From positions 50,858 to 96,630 of the forward strand of contig DKIV01000051.1 in assembly GCA_002454425.1 (NCBI GenBank): 45,773 nt of DNA. Reading direction: 5' to 3'. The translations under genes and the position numbers were made by a program. The DNA is from Sphingobacteriaceae bacterium UBA6709. GTDB taxonomy: Bacteria > Bacteroidota > Bacteroidia > Sphingobacteriales > Sphingobacteriaceae. Of the stretch, positions 7,869 to 16,612 are shown one piece after another. Under the pieces are notes generated by a model, which worked only from the letters and a program-made list of their open reading frames with translations, did no database searches and was not told the DNA's origin. Each line of letters begins with the position of its first letter. Within the stretch, counting starts at the first letter, position 1.

Positions 7869-9005
7869 ATGAATCGGACAGGTAATATAGTACTCGCAGC
7901 ATTGTGGCTGATTGCAGTTTCGTGCGGAAATAACAAGATGGGAAAGGAGGTGACAGCTGCTGACTCAATTGCGGACACGGCTACGGTTTCAGGTCATAGC
8001 TGTATGAGTATGCCGTCGCGTTTTGGTCAACACCTGGATACAGGAAGCATAAAGGCTGCGGGCACGGTTTCGACTGCCGGCATGGTACTTATTGAGGGTG
8101 GGAGTTTCGATATGGGCGGCGATAATAAGCAGGCTGATCCGGATGAATATCCAAAACATAGGGTAAAAGTATCTTCCTTTTATATTGATGTAACAGAGGT
8201 GACCAACGCTCAGTTTCGGAAGTTTGTTGATGCTACCGGATATGTTACTACCGCGGAAAAGAAGCCTGATTGGGAGGAAATGAAAAAGACCATGGCGCCC
8301 GGGACACCAAAGCCTCCGGATAGCGTGCTGGTGGCGGCCTCGTTGGTATTTAAGCCGTCAAAAGGTCCTGTTGATCTGCGTAACGCGGGACAGTGGTGGT
8401 CATGGGTGAAGGGCGCGAACTGGCGACATCCGCAGGGACCGGGATCGGACATCAGGGGGAAAGATAATTACCCGGTGGTGCAGGTGAGTTGGGATGATGC
8501 TATGGCCTATTGTAAATGGGCGGGAAAACGTTTGCCTACGGAAGCGGAGTGGGAATATGCCGCGCGTGGCGGATTGATAAATAATATTTATCCATGGGGG
8601 AATGAGCCTGTAAATACGGGAAAGGCAAAAGCTAATAGTTGGGATGGGAAGTTTCCGTATCTCAATACCTCTAAGGATGGCTTTACACGCGTTGCGCCGG
8701 TAAAGTCCTTTGCAGCTAACGGTTATGGTCTCTATGATATGGCCGGTAACGTATGGGAGTGGTGTAGCGATCTGTATAATTACGACTATTATAAGGGGCT
8801 GACCGATAAGCAGAGCGTGGATCCGCAGGGTCCGGCAACGTCCTATGATCCGCAGGAACCATATACGCAGAAGCGTAGCCTGCGCGGCGGTAGCTTTTTG
8901 TGTAATGACAGCTATTGCAGCGGATATCGCGCCGCCCGTAGAATGAAGAGTACCCATGATACCAGTCTGGAGCATACAGGCTTCCGCTGCGTGATGAGTA
9001 AGTAA
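7869..9005 (+). CDS. Formylglycine-generating enzyme family lipoprotein
   Basis: From the ATG at 7869 the protein has 378 residues and an N-terminal lipoprotein signal (IAVSCGN). The FGE-sulfatase domain starts at about residue 75 with MVLIEGGSFDMGGD and includes DVTEVTNAQFRKFV, PVVQVSWDDAMAYCKWAGK, RLPTEAEWEYAARGG and AGNVWEWC. Near the C-terminus the segment GGSFLCNDSYCSGYR places two cysteines (345 and 350) exactly as the catalytic C-X4-C pair of human and bacterial FGEs, so it is probably a true copper-dependent sulfatase activator and not a mere structural homologue. Its client sulfatases are not in the window; the adjacent LtaS-like protein uses threonine. The domain would act on the periplasmic side. 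Confidence 0.9.
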   Translation: MNRTGNIVLAALWLIAVSCGNNKMGKEVTAADSIADTATVSGHSCMSMPSRFGQHLDTGSIKAAGTVSTAGMVLIEGGSFDMGGDNKQADPDEYPKHRVKVSSFYIDVTEVTNAQFRKFVDATGYVTTAEKKPDWEEMKKTMAPGTPKPPDSVLVAASLVFKPSKGPVDLRNAGQWWSWVKGANWRHPQGPGSDIRGKDNYPVVQVSWDDAMAYCKWAGKRLPTEAEWEYAARGGLINNIYPWGNEPVNTGKAKANSWDGKFPYLNTSKDGFTRVAPVKSFAANGYGLYDMAGNVWEWCSDLYNYDYYKGLTDKQSVDPQGPATSYDPQEPYTQKRSLRGGSFLCNDSYCSGYRAARRMKSTHDTSLEHTGFRCVMSK

Positions 9006-9036
9006 TAAAGAATGGCAACTGGTGCCATTCTTTATT
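9004..9036. terminator. Bidirectional terminator between FGE and DUF3857 genes
   Basis: A perfect 14-bp stem pairs AATAAAGAATGGCA (9004-9017) with TGCCATTCTTTATT (9023-9036), with a 5-base loop. The stem overlaps the FGE stop codon and sits 22 bases from the end of the convergent DUF3857 gene. Confidence 0.85.
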
Positions 9037-9058
9037 GCTTGTTTTAGGAGATCGACTC

Positions 9059-10975
9059 TTATGTACCTTGTTTTACAAGGACAATGCGACTGTTATCAGC
9101 TTTGGAGATGGCGTTATAGAAGTCGCAAAACTCATTGAATTGTGAAGGCTTGAATCGCCCCTCCTTGCGTACGAATCTACGTTCGTAGATGAGGTGCTTC
9201 CCTTCGAGTCTGCTGCTGCACTTGAAGCTGCCAAATGGAGTGTTTAAGTCTAGGTCATTCGGTTTACTTTCAATTCGATTGTAGCCCTCGGGAAGCTCAT
9301 AAACTATCTTGTCAATATCTGTATATCCTGGTTTTACGATGATGTCAACTTTTCTGAGGGAGTCTTTCTGTACGAATGAGCTTTGGCGGTTCACAAGATT
9401 CGGTACCAGAAATAATCGCTTGCCGCTGATACTACAGTATTGGCTGAAGCTTACATTCAGCTTTTCAATGATCTCGGGCGTTTCCGTTGTCGTGTTGACG
9501 CTTGTTTCGAAGGTTTTGATCTGTAAGTTCGGCAGGTTAATCTTTTGATATATCCTTTTTTCCTGCTCTTGTTTTGTCTCCGAGGCAATATAGTAGCTGA
9601 GATTATCCTGCAGAGCTCCACGGTAATGTGTTACCAACGTTCCTGAGAGCTGGCCATCATCTTGCAGCACAATCTTAATGTCTCTCTGTTCTCCATTTTG
9701 CCTCTCGTTGAGAGCTGGTGTTTTAACTAATGAGCCTCCCTCTGGTTTAATTACTAAGGCCCAGCGGTCTGCAGTGAAATTGCCCAGATAGTTGAAAGGT
9801 GTATGTTGAGAAGTGCATTCCAGCCAAACAGCACCGGTGGATAGAGGCACCTGTACAATTACATGATTAAATTGTTGAGATGGGAAATCAGCATGTATCC
9901 CGCTGGCATTTGCTCCTGCTCGAATTAACGCGGCGTAGGCATCTATTCCCACTTCTTTTAGAAGGGCGATCATGTAGTTACTAAGGGCTTTACAATCACC
10001 ATATCCATAAGTGCTCACATATTGAGCATCGAATGTCTGCCAGCCTCCGATGCCGAGTTGAACGCTGATGTATCGGGTGTTTTTCTGCAGGAAGTTGTAA
10101 AGAGCCTTTGTTTTCGAGATTTCATCAGGAAGGTTATCGCATAGCTCATGAACTTTTGTTTTGACTTTGCTGGGAAGTACATCTCTACCCGCATTTAATT
10201 GATAGCTCCACAATCCGAAATTTTTCCAGGAGCCCATATTGCCCTGAGTGCCTTGAATGTTGAATTTTTCGGAAGTTACGAGCAATGAGGGAGTGTATTC
10301 AGCAATATCGGGAGCATAATATTGACTTGACAATGCCTGAAAGTTCTTTGTTTCCCATAGGTAGGTTGTACGTTTGTTTGCGTTAGTCTTTTTCGCTGGA
10401 TCGAGCAGGTTTTCCAAATAGTGTACAACAAAGTCCTCGGGACTGGAGAGCCGGTAGCTTGCAGATTCTACAGCGATGTTGACCTCAGGTACGGGTTGCC
10501 AGGAGGGAAGAAATAATAACCCGGTATAACTGATGTCGTATTCAAACTCAACGGTATAGGGGAAGGTGGTGCTTTTTAGGGTGGCTATCTTATATCTGTT
10601 ATCAGAGTAAAGAGATTCATCCTGGTATTTGTAATCGCCAATTTCAGAGGGTTTTAGCTGGCGTATAAGTTTGCCTTGAGCATCATACGATGACGCTTTA
10701 AAGCTCTTTAAGGACGAAAATTTGTCATATGTGATCACCATTTCTGCGTAATCTTCAGCCTGAGTGTTTAAAATAGTGATAGCAAAAAGGCTATGTTTTT
10801 TTGCCGCTCCTTCATTTTCTATCGCTACCTCTACTTCCTGCTTCCTGATAACAGCATTTGCTCCTTTAAGAATTTTTGGAGAGAGATTGCCGATTGAATA
10901 TTTGGAAGCCTCTTCAGCGACGCTGTAGGTACTTCCCAGCAATAACAGCAAGAGCAAAGAGAATAACTTTTTCAT
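9059..10975 (-). CDS. DUF3857 domain protein with transglutaminase-like domain
   Basis: This 638-residue exported protein has a signal peptide (about 1-20), an N-terminal DUF3857 beta-sandwich region (about 40-230), a transglutaminase-like core (about 270-390) and a C-terminal DUF2569/DUF3858-like strand region. The core keeps Cys328 in GYGDCKALSNYM and His371 in FNHVIVQV; the third position is Glu386 (WLECT) where many relatives have Asp. The family is common in Bacteroidota and its substrate is unknown; a role in periplasmic peptide or protein processing is possible. Its start lies one base after the stop of the upstream paralogue (10977-13019), so the two are one operon. Confidence 0.86.
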   Translation of the reverse strand: MKKLFSLLLLLLLGSTYSVAEEASKYSIGNLSPKILKGANAVIRKQEVEVAIENEGAAKKHSLFAITILNTQAEDYAEMVITYDKFSSLKSFKASSYDAQGKLIRQLKPSEIGDYKYQDESLYSDNRYKIATLKSTTFPYTVEFEYDISYTGLLFLPSWQPVPEVNIAVESASYRLSSPEDFVVHYLENLLDPAKKTNANKRTTYLWETKNFQALSSQYYAPDIAEYTPSLLVTSEKFNIQGTQGNMGSWKNFGLWSYQLNAGRDVLPSKVKTKVHELCDNLPDEISKTKALYNFLQKNTRYISVQLGIGGWQTFDAQYVSTYGYGDCKALSNYMIALLKEVGIDAYAALIRAGANASGIHADFPSQQFNHVIVQVPLSTGAVWLECTSQHTPFNYLGNFTADRWALVIKPEGGSLVKTPALNERQNGEQRDIKIVLQDDGQLSGTLVTHYRGALQDNLSYYIASETKQEQEKRIYQKINLPNLQIKTFETSVNTTTETPEIIEKLNVSFSQYCSISGKRLFLVPNLVNRQSSFVQKDSLRKVDIIVKPGYTDIDKIVYELPEGYNRIESKPNDLDLNTPFGSFKCSSRLEGKHLIYERRFVRKEGRFKPSQFNEFCDFYNAISKADNSRIVLVKQGT

Positions 10976-10976
10976 C

Positions 10977-13019
10977 TTAATGGGCGATTCTTTTTAAGAC
11001 AATCTGTTCGCTTTGCTTGTTGGCAAGAGTAGCATAGAAGCTGCGTAGGTCGGGATATTCTTCCGGGCTGAAGGTCTTGCGGTTAATTGACATATTGAAA
11101 TTTAGCTGCAAAATGCTGCCATTACTTCCAATAAGATAATGCATTGTAGCTGCTCCATCAGACATGTTTAATCGTATAGGCTTAGGAAGTTCTTCGACTT
11201 CGTAGCCGGGGGGAATATCCATGGTCCAGATTAGAGACTCGGAGGACAATGAATTAAATGACATTGCATATTTGCGTTCTTTGGCTTTAAACGCACTGTG
11301 TGTCTTCTGAGCGCAAAGCATAGGAGAAATATAAATACGTTCTTCATTAGGGCCGACTTCGCCTACCTCAAAATCGAAGCTGATACGTAGAGGTTTTTCC
11401 GGATTGTCGTCAGGTGTATGCTTGAGGTTGCTGACGTTTATGCTTTGGTCGCTCAGAATGCTTTTGATAAATTTCATATCAGAACCGGCGGAAGCCAATT
11501 GGTTTCTAGATCTGGTCGCGGCATAATCTGCGGCGCTATACATCGCTTGACCTTTGATTTTACCTTGCTCGCATTTTAGATTCATGATGATGTTCGTTTT
11601 ATTGCGTAGGTTATCGTTTTCGAGCTGTATCCATTCGCCGTCGCCGTTTTTACTTATCGTATGCCCCTCGCCGTTTAGACAATATTCAGGAAGGAGAAGT
11701 GCCGAGCAGTTAGGGTCGGTAGCGTCAACGAGCGTGAACGTGCTGTCTGTTTTTACTGCTGCAATAACATCGTTGAAGTTGCTGAGCATTGGATAGAGTG
11801 TATTTACCTTACCATGTCGTCGGCTGCTGATTAGCACCGGATCAGCAGATAGTCCGGCTTCGCGGAGCAGAGCTACCAGTAATAGATTTATTTCAGCGGA
11901 ATTTCCGGTTTTTTTTTCAATGATCTGCCGGGGCGTATTGCCTGGCCAAATGCTCAGATTACCATTCCACTTCACTTCCTTTTTTAGATAGCTATTGATT
12001 GCAATGATCTTGTCGTTGGTCGTCGTTATGTTTGCGCAGAGGAGCTTTACCTTTTCTTTGGTCGGAGCTGGACAACGTAAAGCTGAAGAAAATTCCTCTG
12101 ATTTATAGATAGCTTCATTGATTTTTTTCCAATTGTTGAGGACCGGTTGGTAAGCCTGTTGAGGAAAATGGTAACCTTGAAGCTGGAATTTTATTTTCGC
12201 AAGATGGTCTTCCCTGCTGCTTATAAAGTCATCATCTTCAAATGCTTTGATGTCTTTTTGTACCCAGTGGTAGATATCGCATGTGGGCTCTAATGTGTAT
12301 ATGCCGGCGCCGGTGCGTTGGTTCAGCAATGTGCTTTCTCCTTTGTAATTGATCGTGAAGCGTTCGGACGCCTGTGTTTTTTCGTTGATGAAGAATGGTG
12401 TATAGCCCTGTGATTGACTTGTATAAACAAAGTATTCTGGTATTCTTGCCCTGAATTCGCTCCACAGAGTGGGATAGGTACTTTGGAAGTTCCAGGGGGT
12501 GAAGGTGATGATGTCTGAGCTTGTAAGCGAATAGGCAAACTCTATTACCGCGCCATCTTTGACATTGGGAAGTGTGAATTTTATTTGTCGGTATTTGGAG
12601 CTTGCTTTTTCGTCAAAGATTGACTTTGAGTCGAGCTTATATTCATGCATTTTTCCATTTTCAAGCACGTAGGTCGATGCTCTGATTGCAGATACCTGCT
12701 CATGGGCTCCTGGTGCTGTATAATAGGGAATGATGACTGTCGCGGCATCTAAGCCGGCTTTGTTGAAGATTTTGATTCGGCAACGCCTTTCATGAACTAT
12801 TTCAAAGTCTTCGTCTTTGTTTTTGAAATAGCTGTAGCCAATATCGTATAGAATTGCGGCATTTGCGCCTGAATCAATGGGGCAGGAGGTCATGGCTAAT
12901 TCTTCCTGGCTAATCTTGCCGTATTTAGGAGGCTGTGTTTGTGCTCGTATGCTTCCTATTGTGTAAAGCAGTAGCGTGAATACGGTTAAGGTAATCTTTA
13001 GAAAGTAGTTTTTTCTCAT
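10977..13019 (-). CDS. DUF3857 domain protein with degenerate transglutaminase-like domain
   Basis: This 680-residue protein has a signal peptide (about 1-26, ending at IRAQ) and the same layout as its downstream neighbour: DUF3857 region about 45-250, transglutaminase-like region about 330-435, C-terminal strands. The cysteine of the GDC motif is replaced by Ser374 (TGNSAEINLLLVALL), the catalytic His by Asp417 (NFNDVIA), while the Asp in LVDATDP (432) remains. It therefore looks like a non-catalytic partner of the downstream active-looking paralogue, probably acting in the periplasm or at the outer membrane. The ATG at 13019 is followed by a clear lysine-containing signal peptide. Confidence 0.84.
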   Translation of the reverse strand: MRKNYFLKITLTVFTLLLYTIGSIRAQTQPPKYGKISQEELAMTSCPIDSGANAAILYDIGYSYFKNKDEDFEIVHERRCRIKIFNKAGLDAATVIIPYYTAPGAHEQVSAIRASTYVLENGKMHEYKLDSKSIFDEKASSKYRQIKFTLPNVKDGAVIEFAYSLTSSDIITFTPWNFQSTYPTLWSEFRARIPEYFVYTSQSQGYTPFFINEKTQASERFTINYKGESTLLNQRTGAGIYTLEPTCDIYHWVQKDIKAFEDDDFISSREDHLAKIKFQLQGYHFPQQAYQPVLNNWKKINEAIYKSEEFSSALRCPAPTKEKVKLLCANITTTNDKIIAINSYLKKEVKWNGNLSIWPGNTPRQIIEKKTGNSAEINLLLVALLREAGLSADPVLISSRRHGKVNTLYPMLSNFNDVIAAVKTDSTFTLVDATDPNCSALLLPEYCLNGEGHTISKNGDGEWIQLENDNLRNKTNIIMNLKCEQGKIKGQAMYSAADYAATRSRNQLASAGSDMKFIKSILSDQSINVSNLKHTPDDNPEKPLRISFDFEVGEVGPNEERIYISPMLCAQKTHSAFKAKERKYAMSFNSLSSESLIWTMDIPPGYEVEELPKPIRLNMSDGAATMHYLIGSNGSILQLNFNMSINRKTFSPEEYPDLRSFYATLANKQSEQIVLKRIAH

Positions 13020-13128
13020 ATAATCGTAGTTTAAGGATAAGTATCTAATAAGATTTACAGGGTAAGTGCTTCTTATTAAGATTGATCAACAGTTGTAATA
13101 AAGGTTTAGGAAAAGTACGTAATTGTTC

Positions 13129-14004
13129 CTACATTTTGTTAAGGAATTTTCGTTTGTAGTCCAGTGGCGTCATGCCTGTAACTTTGCGGAAGTGGCGGTA
13201 GAAATTCGATACGTTGTTGAAGCCGCAGTCGAAGCAGATAACTTCTGTGGGAAGCTTATCTTCAATGAGGGCACGGCAAGCGTGACTTATTCTGATTTCT
13301 ATTAGAAAGTCGTAATAAGTTTTCTTGGTCATTGATTTGAAATAGCGGCAGAAAGATGTAACACTTAAGTTGCTGAGGGAAGATATCTCATCTAGTGTGA
13401 TGTCTTTTTTATAGTTAGATAAAGTGTAATTATAAACTTTATTCAATCGGATATTATCCACCTCTGACGACTCTGTAAAGCTTTGCTGTGCAGCAGTGAT
13501 AGAACGAAATTCATTGGTTTCGGCAAGGGTTTTAAGTATTTCGAGCAGAATGATGATTCGTTCGAGATTGGTAGCATTGATTGCGGAGAAGAGTAAATTG
13601 TGCATTCTATTGCGGGTATTACCCTGGATGATCATGCCTTGTCGGGCTTTCTCAAAAAGCTTAGGAATGAGGTAGGCTTCGGGCAGACTGAGGAAATCCT
13701 TGCCCAGGCAATCGGGTAAGAAATGAATCACAATTGCCTCCACTTCTTTGTCCTCATTGTTCTGAAAATAAGAATCATGACACCTCCATGTATGCGGAAG
13801 GTTTTCTCCCAGCAAGACCATTTCTCCGGAAGAGAAGTTACTGATATTGTCGCCGATGAAACGTACGCCTTCTCCTCTGATCACATATTGGATCTCCAGT
13901 TCGGGATGGTAATGCCACACGGTGCCGAAGTTGGGAGCCACGTCGTGCCTGATGCTGAATGACGATTGATGACTAACTGGTACTTTGTGGAATTGAGGTT
14001 TCAT
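13129..14004 (-). CDS. AraC family transcriptional regulator with N-terminal cupin
   Basis: The 291-residue protein has an N-terminal cupin-like sugar-sensing domain (about 20-90, with WHYHPELEIQYVIRGEG) and a C-terminal pair of AraC-type helix-turn-helix motifs (about 190-287, with ITLDEISSLSNLSVTSFCRYFKS and EVICFDCGFNNVSNFYRHFRKV). It is divergent from the fucose-isomerase-like gene across a 277-base gap, so it probably senses a sugar and controls that gene and perhaps the downstream locus. A TAAATTTG -7 element lies about 40 bases upstream of its ATG. Confidence 0.92.
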   Translation of the reverse strand: MKPQFHKVPVSHQSSFSIRHDVAPNFGTVWHYHPELEIQYVIRGEGVRFIGDNISNFSSGEMVLLGENLPHTWRCHDSYFQNNEDKEVEAIVIHFLPDCLGKDFLSLPEAYLIPKLFEKARQGMIIQGNTRNRMHNLLFSAINATNLERIIILLEILKTLAETNEFRSITAAQQSFTESSEVDNIRLNKVYNYTLSNYKKDITLDEISSLSNLSVTSFCRYFKSMTKKTYYDFLIEIRISHACRALIEDKLPTEVICFDCGFNNVSNFYRHFRKVTGMTPLDYKRKFLNKM

Positions 14005-14042
14005 GATGTGTTTTTCCTTTCGCTGGTGCTACTGCAATGTTA

Positions 14043-14050
14043 CAAATTTA
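14043..14050 (-). promoter_or_regulatory. Bacteroidota -7 element of the AraC regulator gene
   Basis: TAAATTTG on the minus strand matches TAnnTTTG. It predicts a short leader of about 33 bases before the ATG at 14004. Confidence 0.45.
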
Positions 14051-14120
14051 ATTTCGTTTTTGATGATAAGATTGTACATAAAAAGGATAACAAGCTGTAA
14101 CAATACTGTGGCTTTATGAG

Positions 14121-14129
14121 TGATCTTTG
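14121..14129 (+). promoter_or_regulatory. Possible -7 element of the fucose-isomerase-like gene
   Basis: TGATCTTTG deviates by one base from the consensus. It lies about 155 bases upstream of the isomerase ATG, leaving room for a leader or operator sites. Confidence 0.25.
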
Positions 14130-14281
14130 TAAAGATTCATTCACACACAGTTCCTTCGGAAACGTTTTCTGTTAGAATGGAAAAAGCTGTCGCTTGCGAA
14201 AAGTGTTAAAAGGACTCTTATTACGACGAAAGGAAAAGGATCGTAAGTAACCAAATAGATACTTGTTTTAAACGTTATAAA

Positions 14282-15898
14282 ATGTCGAAAGGGAATAATC
14301 GAGAAGTTGTATTAGTTGCAAGTGGCGATTTGAGGCCTTCTGCAAATGAAAGCTGCTGGCAAACCCAGGCAGCGATGGAAGCACAACTAACTGAGGCTTT
14401 TGAAAAGCAAGGTTGGACGGTAAAGCGTGCTCACCCTTTTATTCCCGAAAAAAAACATGGCTTTATTGATTCTCAAAAATACGGCATGGAAGTATTCCGG
14501 TCGATAGATCCTGAACAGCCGATTGTCGTTGCGGAGAGTGTGTGGCAGTATTCGCATCACGTTCTTGCGGGACTAACTACTCATAAAGCACCTATACTTA
14601 CTGTTGCTAACTGGAGCGGCCAATGGCCGGGACTGGTTGGCATGCTCAATTTAAATGGTTCGCTGAGCAAGGCTGGCGTGAAATATAGCACGCTGTGGAG
14701 CGAGGATTTTACCGATACTTTTTTTGAACAGGGCTTAAGCGAATGGCTCGAGTCTGGATATATAAAGCATGATCAAAGCCATGTTAAGGACTTTGATATG
14801 GTTAGGATTCCATTTGCTGAAGAGCAGTATGGCAGGGATTTTGCACGTGGGCTTCGTGAGCACAAGTCTATTATGGGTGTGTTTGATGAGGGTTGTATGG
14901 GGATGTTTAACGCAATCGTTCCCGATGATCTGCTGCATGCAACCGGAATATTCAAAGAACGCTTGAGTCAATCGGCCTTATACGCCGCGATGCTTAAGGT
15001 GAGCGATAAGGACGCGGAAGATGCATTGCAGTGGTTGCTGGATAAGGAAATGGTCTTTAACTGGGGCACTGATCCTGTTACTGAATTAACAAGAGAGCAA
15101 ACATTAGAGCAGTGCAAAATGTATATAGCTGCGGTTCGCATCGCTGATACTTTTGGCTGTGATACGATCGGTATTCAATATCAACAAGGACTGAAGGACT
15201 TGTGTGCTGCCAGCGATCTTACCGAGGGGCTTTTAAATAACTCATCACGTCCGCCGGTATTTTCGGAAGCTGGCGAGGAGCTCTTTGCAGGTAAGGCATT
15301 GCCTCACTTTAATGAGGTTGATGAGTGTGCCGGAATTGATGGTTTGCTTACCTATAAACTTTGGGATGCTTTGGGAATGGTTGGAGATAATACTCTTCAC
15401 GACTTACGCTGGGGGCAAGACTTTAAAGGAAATGGTGTAGATGATTTTGTGTGGGTGTTTGAGATATCGGGAGCCGTTCCGGCTTCGCACTTTGCTAAAG
15501 GTTATGCTGACGCCGACAGTATTCGTCAGCCGTCAATGTTTTTCCCATTCGGAGGAGGTACTCTTCGTGGCGTGAGCAAGCCGGGCGCTATTGTCTGGAG
15601 CCGCGTATTCGTTATGGATAATAAATTGCATTGCGACCTGGGCGTTGGTCGCGCGGTAGCTCTTGGAGCTGAAGAGGACGAACGCCGTTGGAATGAAACG
15701 AATAATCAGTGGCCTATGATGCATGGCGTTCTTGATGGCGTGTCGCGCGATCAGATGATGGCCCGCCATAAGGCAAATCATATACAGGTGGTATATGCGG
15801 ATAATGAAGAAATGGCACATAAGGCTTGTCGCATAAAAGCGGCGGCGCTCGCCGAGCTAGGTATAGCTGTTCATTTCTGTGGAAACGTGAAATTTTAG
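14282..15898 (+). CDS. L-fucose isomerase-like family protein
   Basis: The 538-residue protein has no signal peptide and is predicted cytoplasmic. It belongs to the L-fucose/L-arabinose isomerase-like superfamily: an N-terminal Rossmann-type domain (VVLVASGDLRPSANESCW), the segment AESVWQYSHHVLAGL, the central VFDEGCMGMFNAI, and a C-terminal region with FPFGGGTLRG and VVYADNEE. These enzymes isomerise aldoses such as L-fucose or D-arabinose to ketoses using a divalent metal. No kinase or aldolase gene adjoins it, so the exact sugar is open. It is divergent from the AraC gene and 15 bases upstream of a DUF3826 gene on the same strand, implying co-transcription. Confidence 0.85.
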   Translation: MSKGNNREVVLVASGDLRPSANESCWQTQAAMEAQLTEAFEKQGWTVKRAHPFIPEKKHGFIDSQKYGMEVFRSIDPEQPIVVAESVWQYSHHVLAGLTTHKAPILTVANWSGQWPGLVGMLNLNGSLSKAGVKYSTLWSEDFTDTFFEQGLSEWLESGYIKHDQSHVKDFDMVRIPFAEEQYGRDFARGLREHKSIMGVFDEGCMGMFNAIVPDDLLHATGIFKERLSQSALYAAMLKVSDKDAEDALQWLLDKEMVFNWGTDPVTELTREQTLEQCKMYIAAVRIADTFGCDTIGIQYQQGLKDLCAASDLTEGLLNNSSRPPVFSEAGEELFAGKALPHFNEVDECAGIDGLLTYKLWDALGMVGDNTLHDLRWGQDFKGNGVDDFVWVFEISGAVPASHFAKGYADADSIRQPSMFFPFGGGTLRGVSKPGAIVWSRVFVMDNKLHCDLGVGRAVALGAEEDERRWNETNNQWPMMHGVLDGVSRDQMMARHKANHIQVVYADNEEMAHKACRIKAAALAELGIAVHFCGNVKF

Positions 15899-15913
15899 TA
15901 CTCTAATAATATT

Positions 15914-16612
15914 ATGAAAATTAATTTTTACAAGTTCATTTTAGCTGGATTTCTGGCCTTCGCTGTTGCCGGATTAAGTGCACAGGAGAAGAAGAGTAAG
16001 GCGCAGGACGCTGCTGAGTATGCTCAGGTTGCTGACAAGCGCGCGGAGAAGATTGTTGATGCGCTTTCGTTAACCAGCGACAAGGCGAAGCTGAAAGTGA
16101 AGGAGACGATTGCGACGCAGTACGTGGCTTTACATAACATTGAAGATGAGTTTAACGCTGCTAAGACTGCTGTAAAAGCGGACGCGTCGTTGGACAAGAA
16201 GGCTGCTGACGCTAAGGTTGCCGATTTGCAGGCTAAGGCTGATGCTAAAGTTGCGAAGTTACATCCTGTTTATCTTAAGAAATTGGGCAAGCACCTGAGT
16301 GCTGATCAGGTTGATCAGGTGAAAGACGGAATGACTTACAACGTTTTGCCGATAACTTACAAAGGATATCTGGAAATGTTGCCTATGCTTACTGATGTTC
16401 AGAAGGCGCAGATTAAAGCCTGGCTTGTCGAGGCTCGTGAGCATGCTATCGATGCCGGTTCTGCGGACAAGAAGCATTGGTGGTTTGGTAAGTATAAAGG
16501 ACGTATCAATAATTATCTTTCTAAGGAAGGAATAGATACTCAAAGCGCGCGTGCGATATGGGAGAAGAAGTTGAAGGAGCGTGAGGAGGCTGCAAAAAAT
16601 TCACAGAAATAA
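15914..16612 (+). CDS. DUF3826 domain exported protein (copy 1)
   Basis: The 232-residue protein has a signal peptide (about 1-23, ending at LSAQ) and a mainly helical, lysine- and alanine-rich mature part with likely coiled-coil stretches (about 80-125 and 205-232). Segments shared with the second copy at 40800-41504 include ITYKGYLEMLP (about 149-159) and EAREHAIDAGS (about 173-183). DUF3826 proteins occur beside pectin and other glycan loci in Bacteroidota and have no established function known to me. The gene lies between the isomerase and the SusC leader, followed immediately by a predicted promoter. Confidence 0.85.
   Translation: MKINFYKFILAGFLAFAVAGLSAQEKKSKAQDAAEYAQVADKRAEKIVDALSLTSDKAKLKVKETIATQYVALHNIEDEFNAAKTAVKADASLDKKAADAKVADLQAKADAKVAKLHPVYLKKLGKHLSADQVDQVKDGMTYNVLPITYKGYLEMLPMLTDVQKAQIKAWLVEAREHAIDAGSADKKHWWFGKYKGRINNYLSKEGIDTQSARAIWEKKLKEREEAAKNSQK

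Larger units (their letters stand above)
14012..14237. promoter_or_regulatory. Divergent control region between AraC regulator and isomerase
   Basis: An 11-bp perfect inverted repeat, TTTTCCTTTCG (14012-14022) and CGAAAGGAAAA (14227-14237), brackets this intergenic region. The left copy, read on the minus strand, also provides an AAAGGA ribosome-binding-like sequence 8-18 bases before the AraC ATG. The right copy is 44 bases from the isomerase ATG, too far for ribosome binding. The repeat might be an operator pair, though its length is within chance for purine-rich DNA. Confidence 0.3.

Noticed and set aside
5625..14235. Shared GACGAAAGGAA in the leaders of the LtaS-like and isomerase genes (5625-5635 and 14225-14235)
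   Set aside because: Only two copies, purine-rich and at different distances from the start codons; chance is a sufficient explanation.
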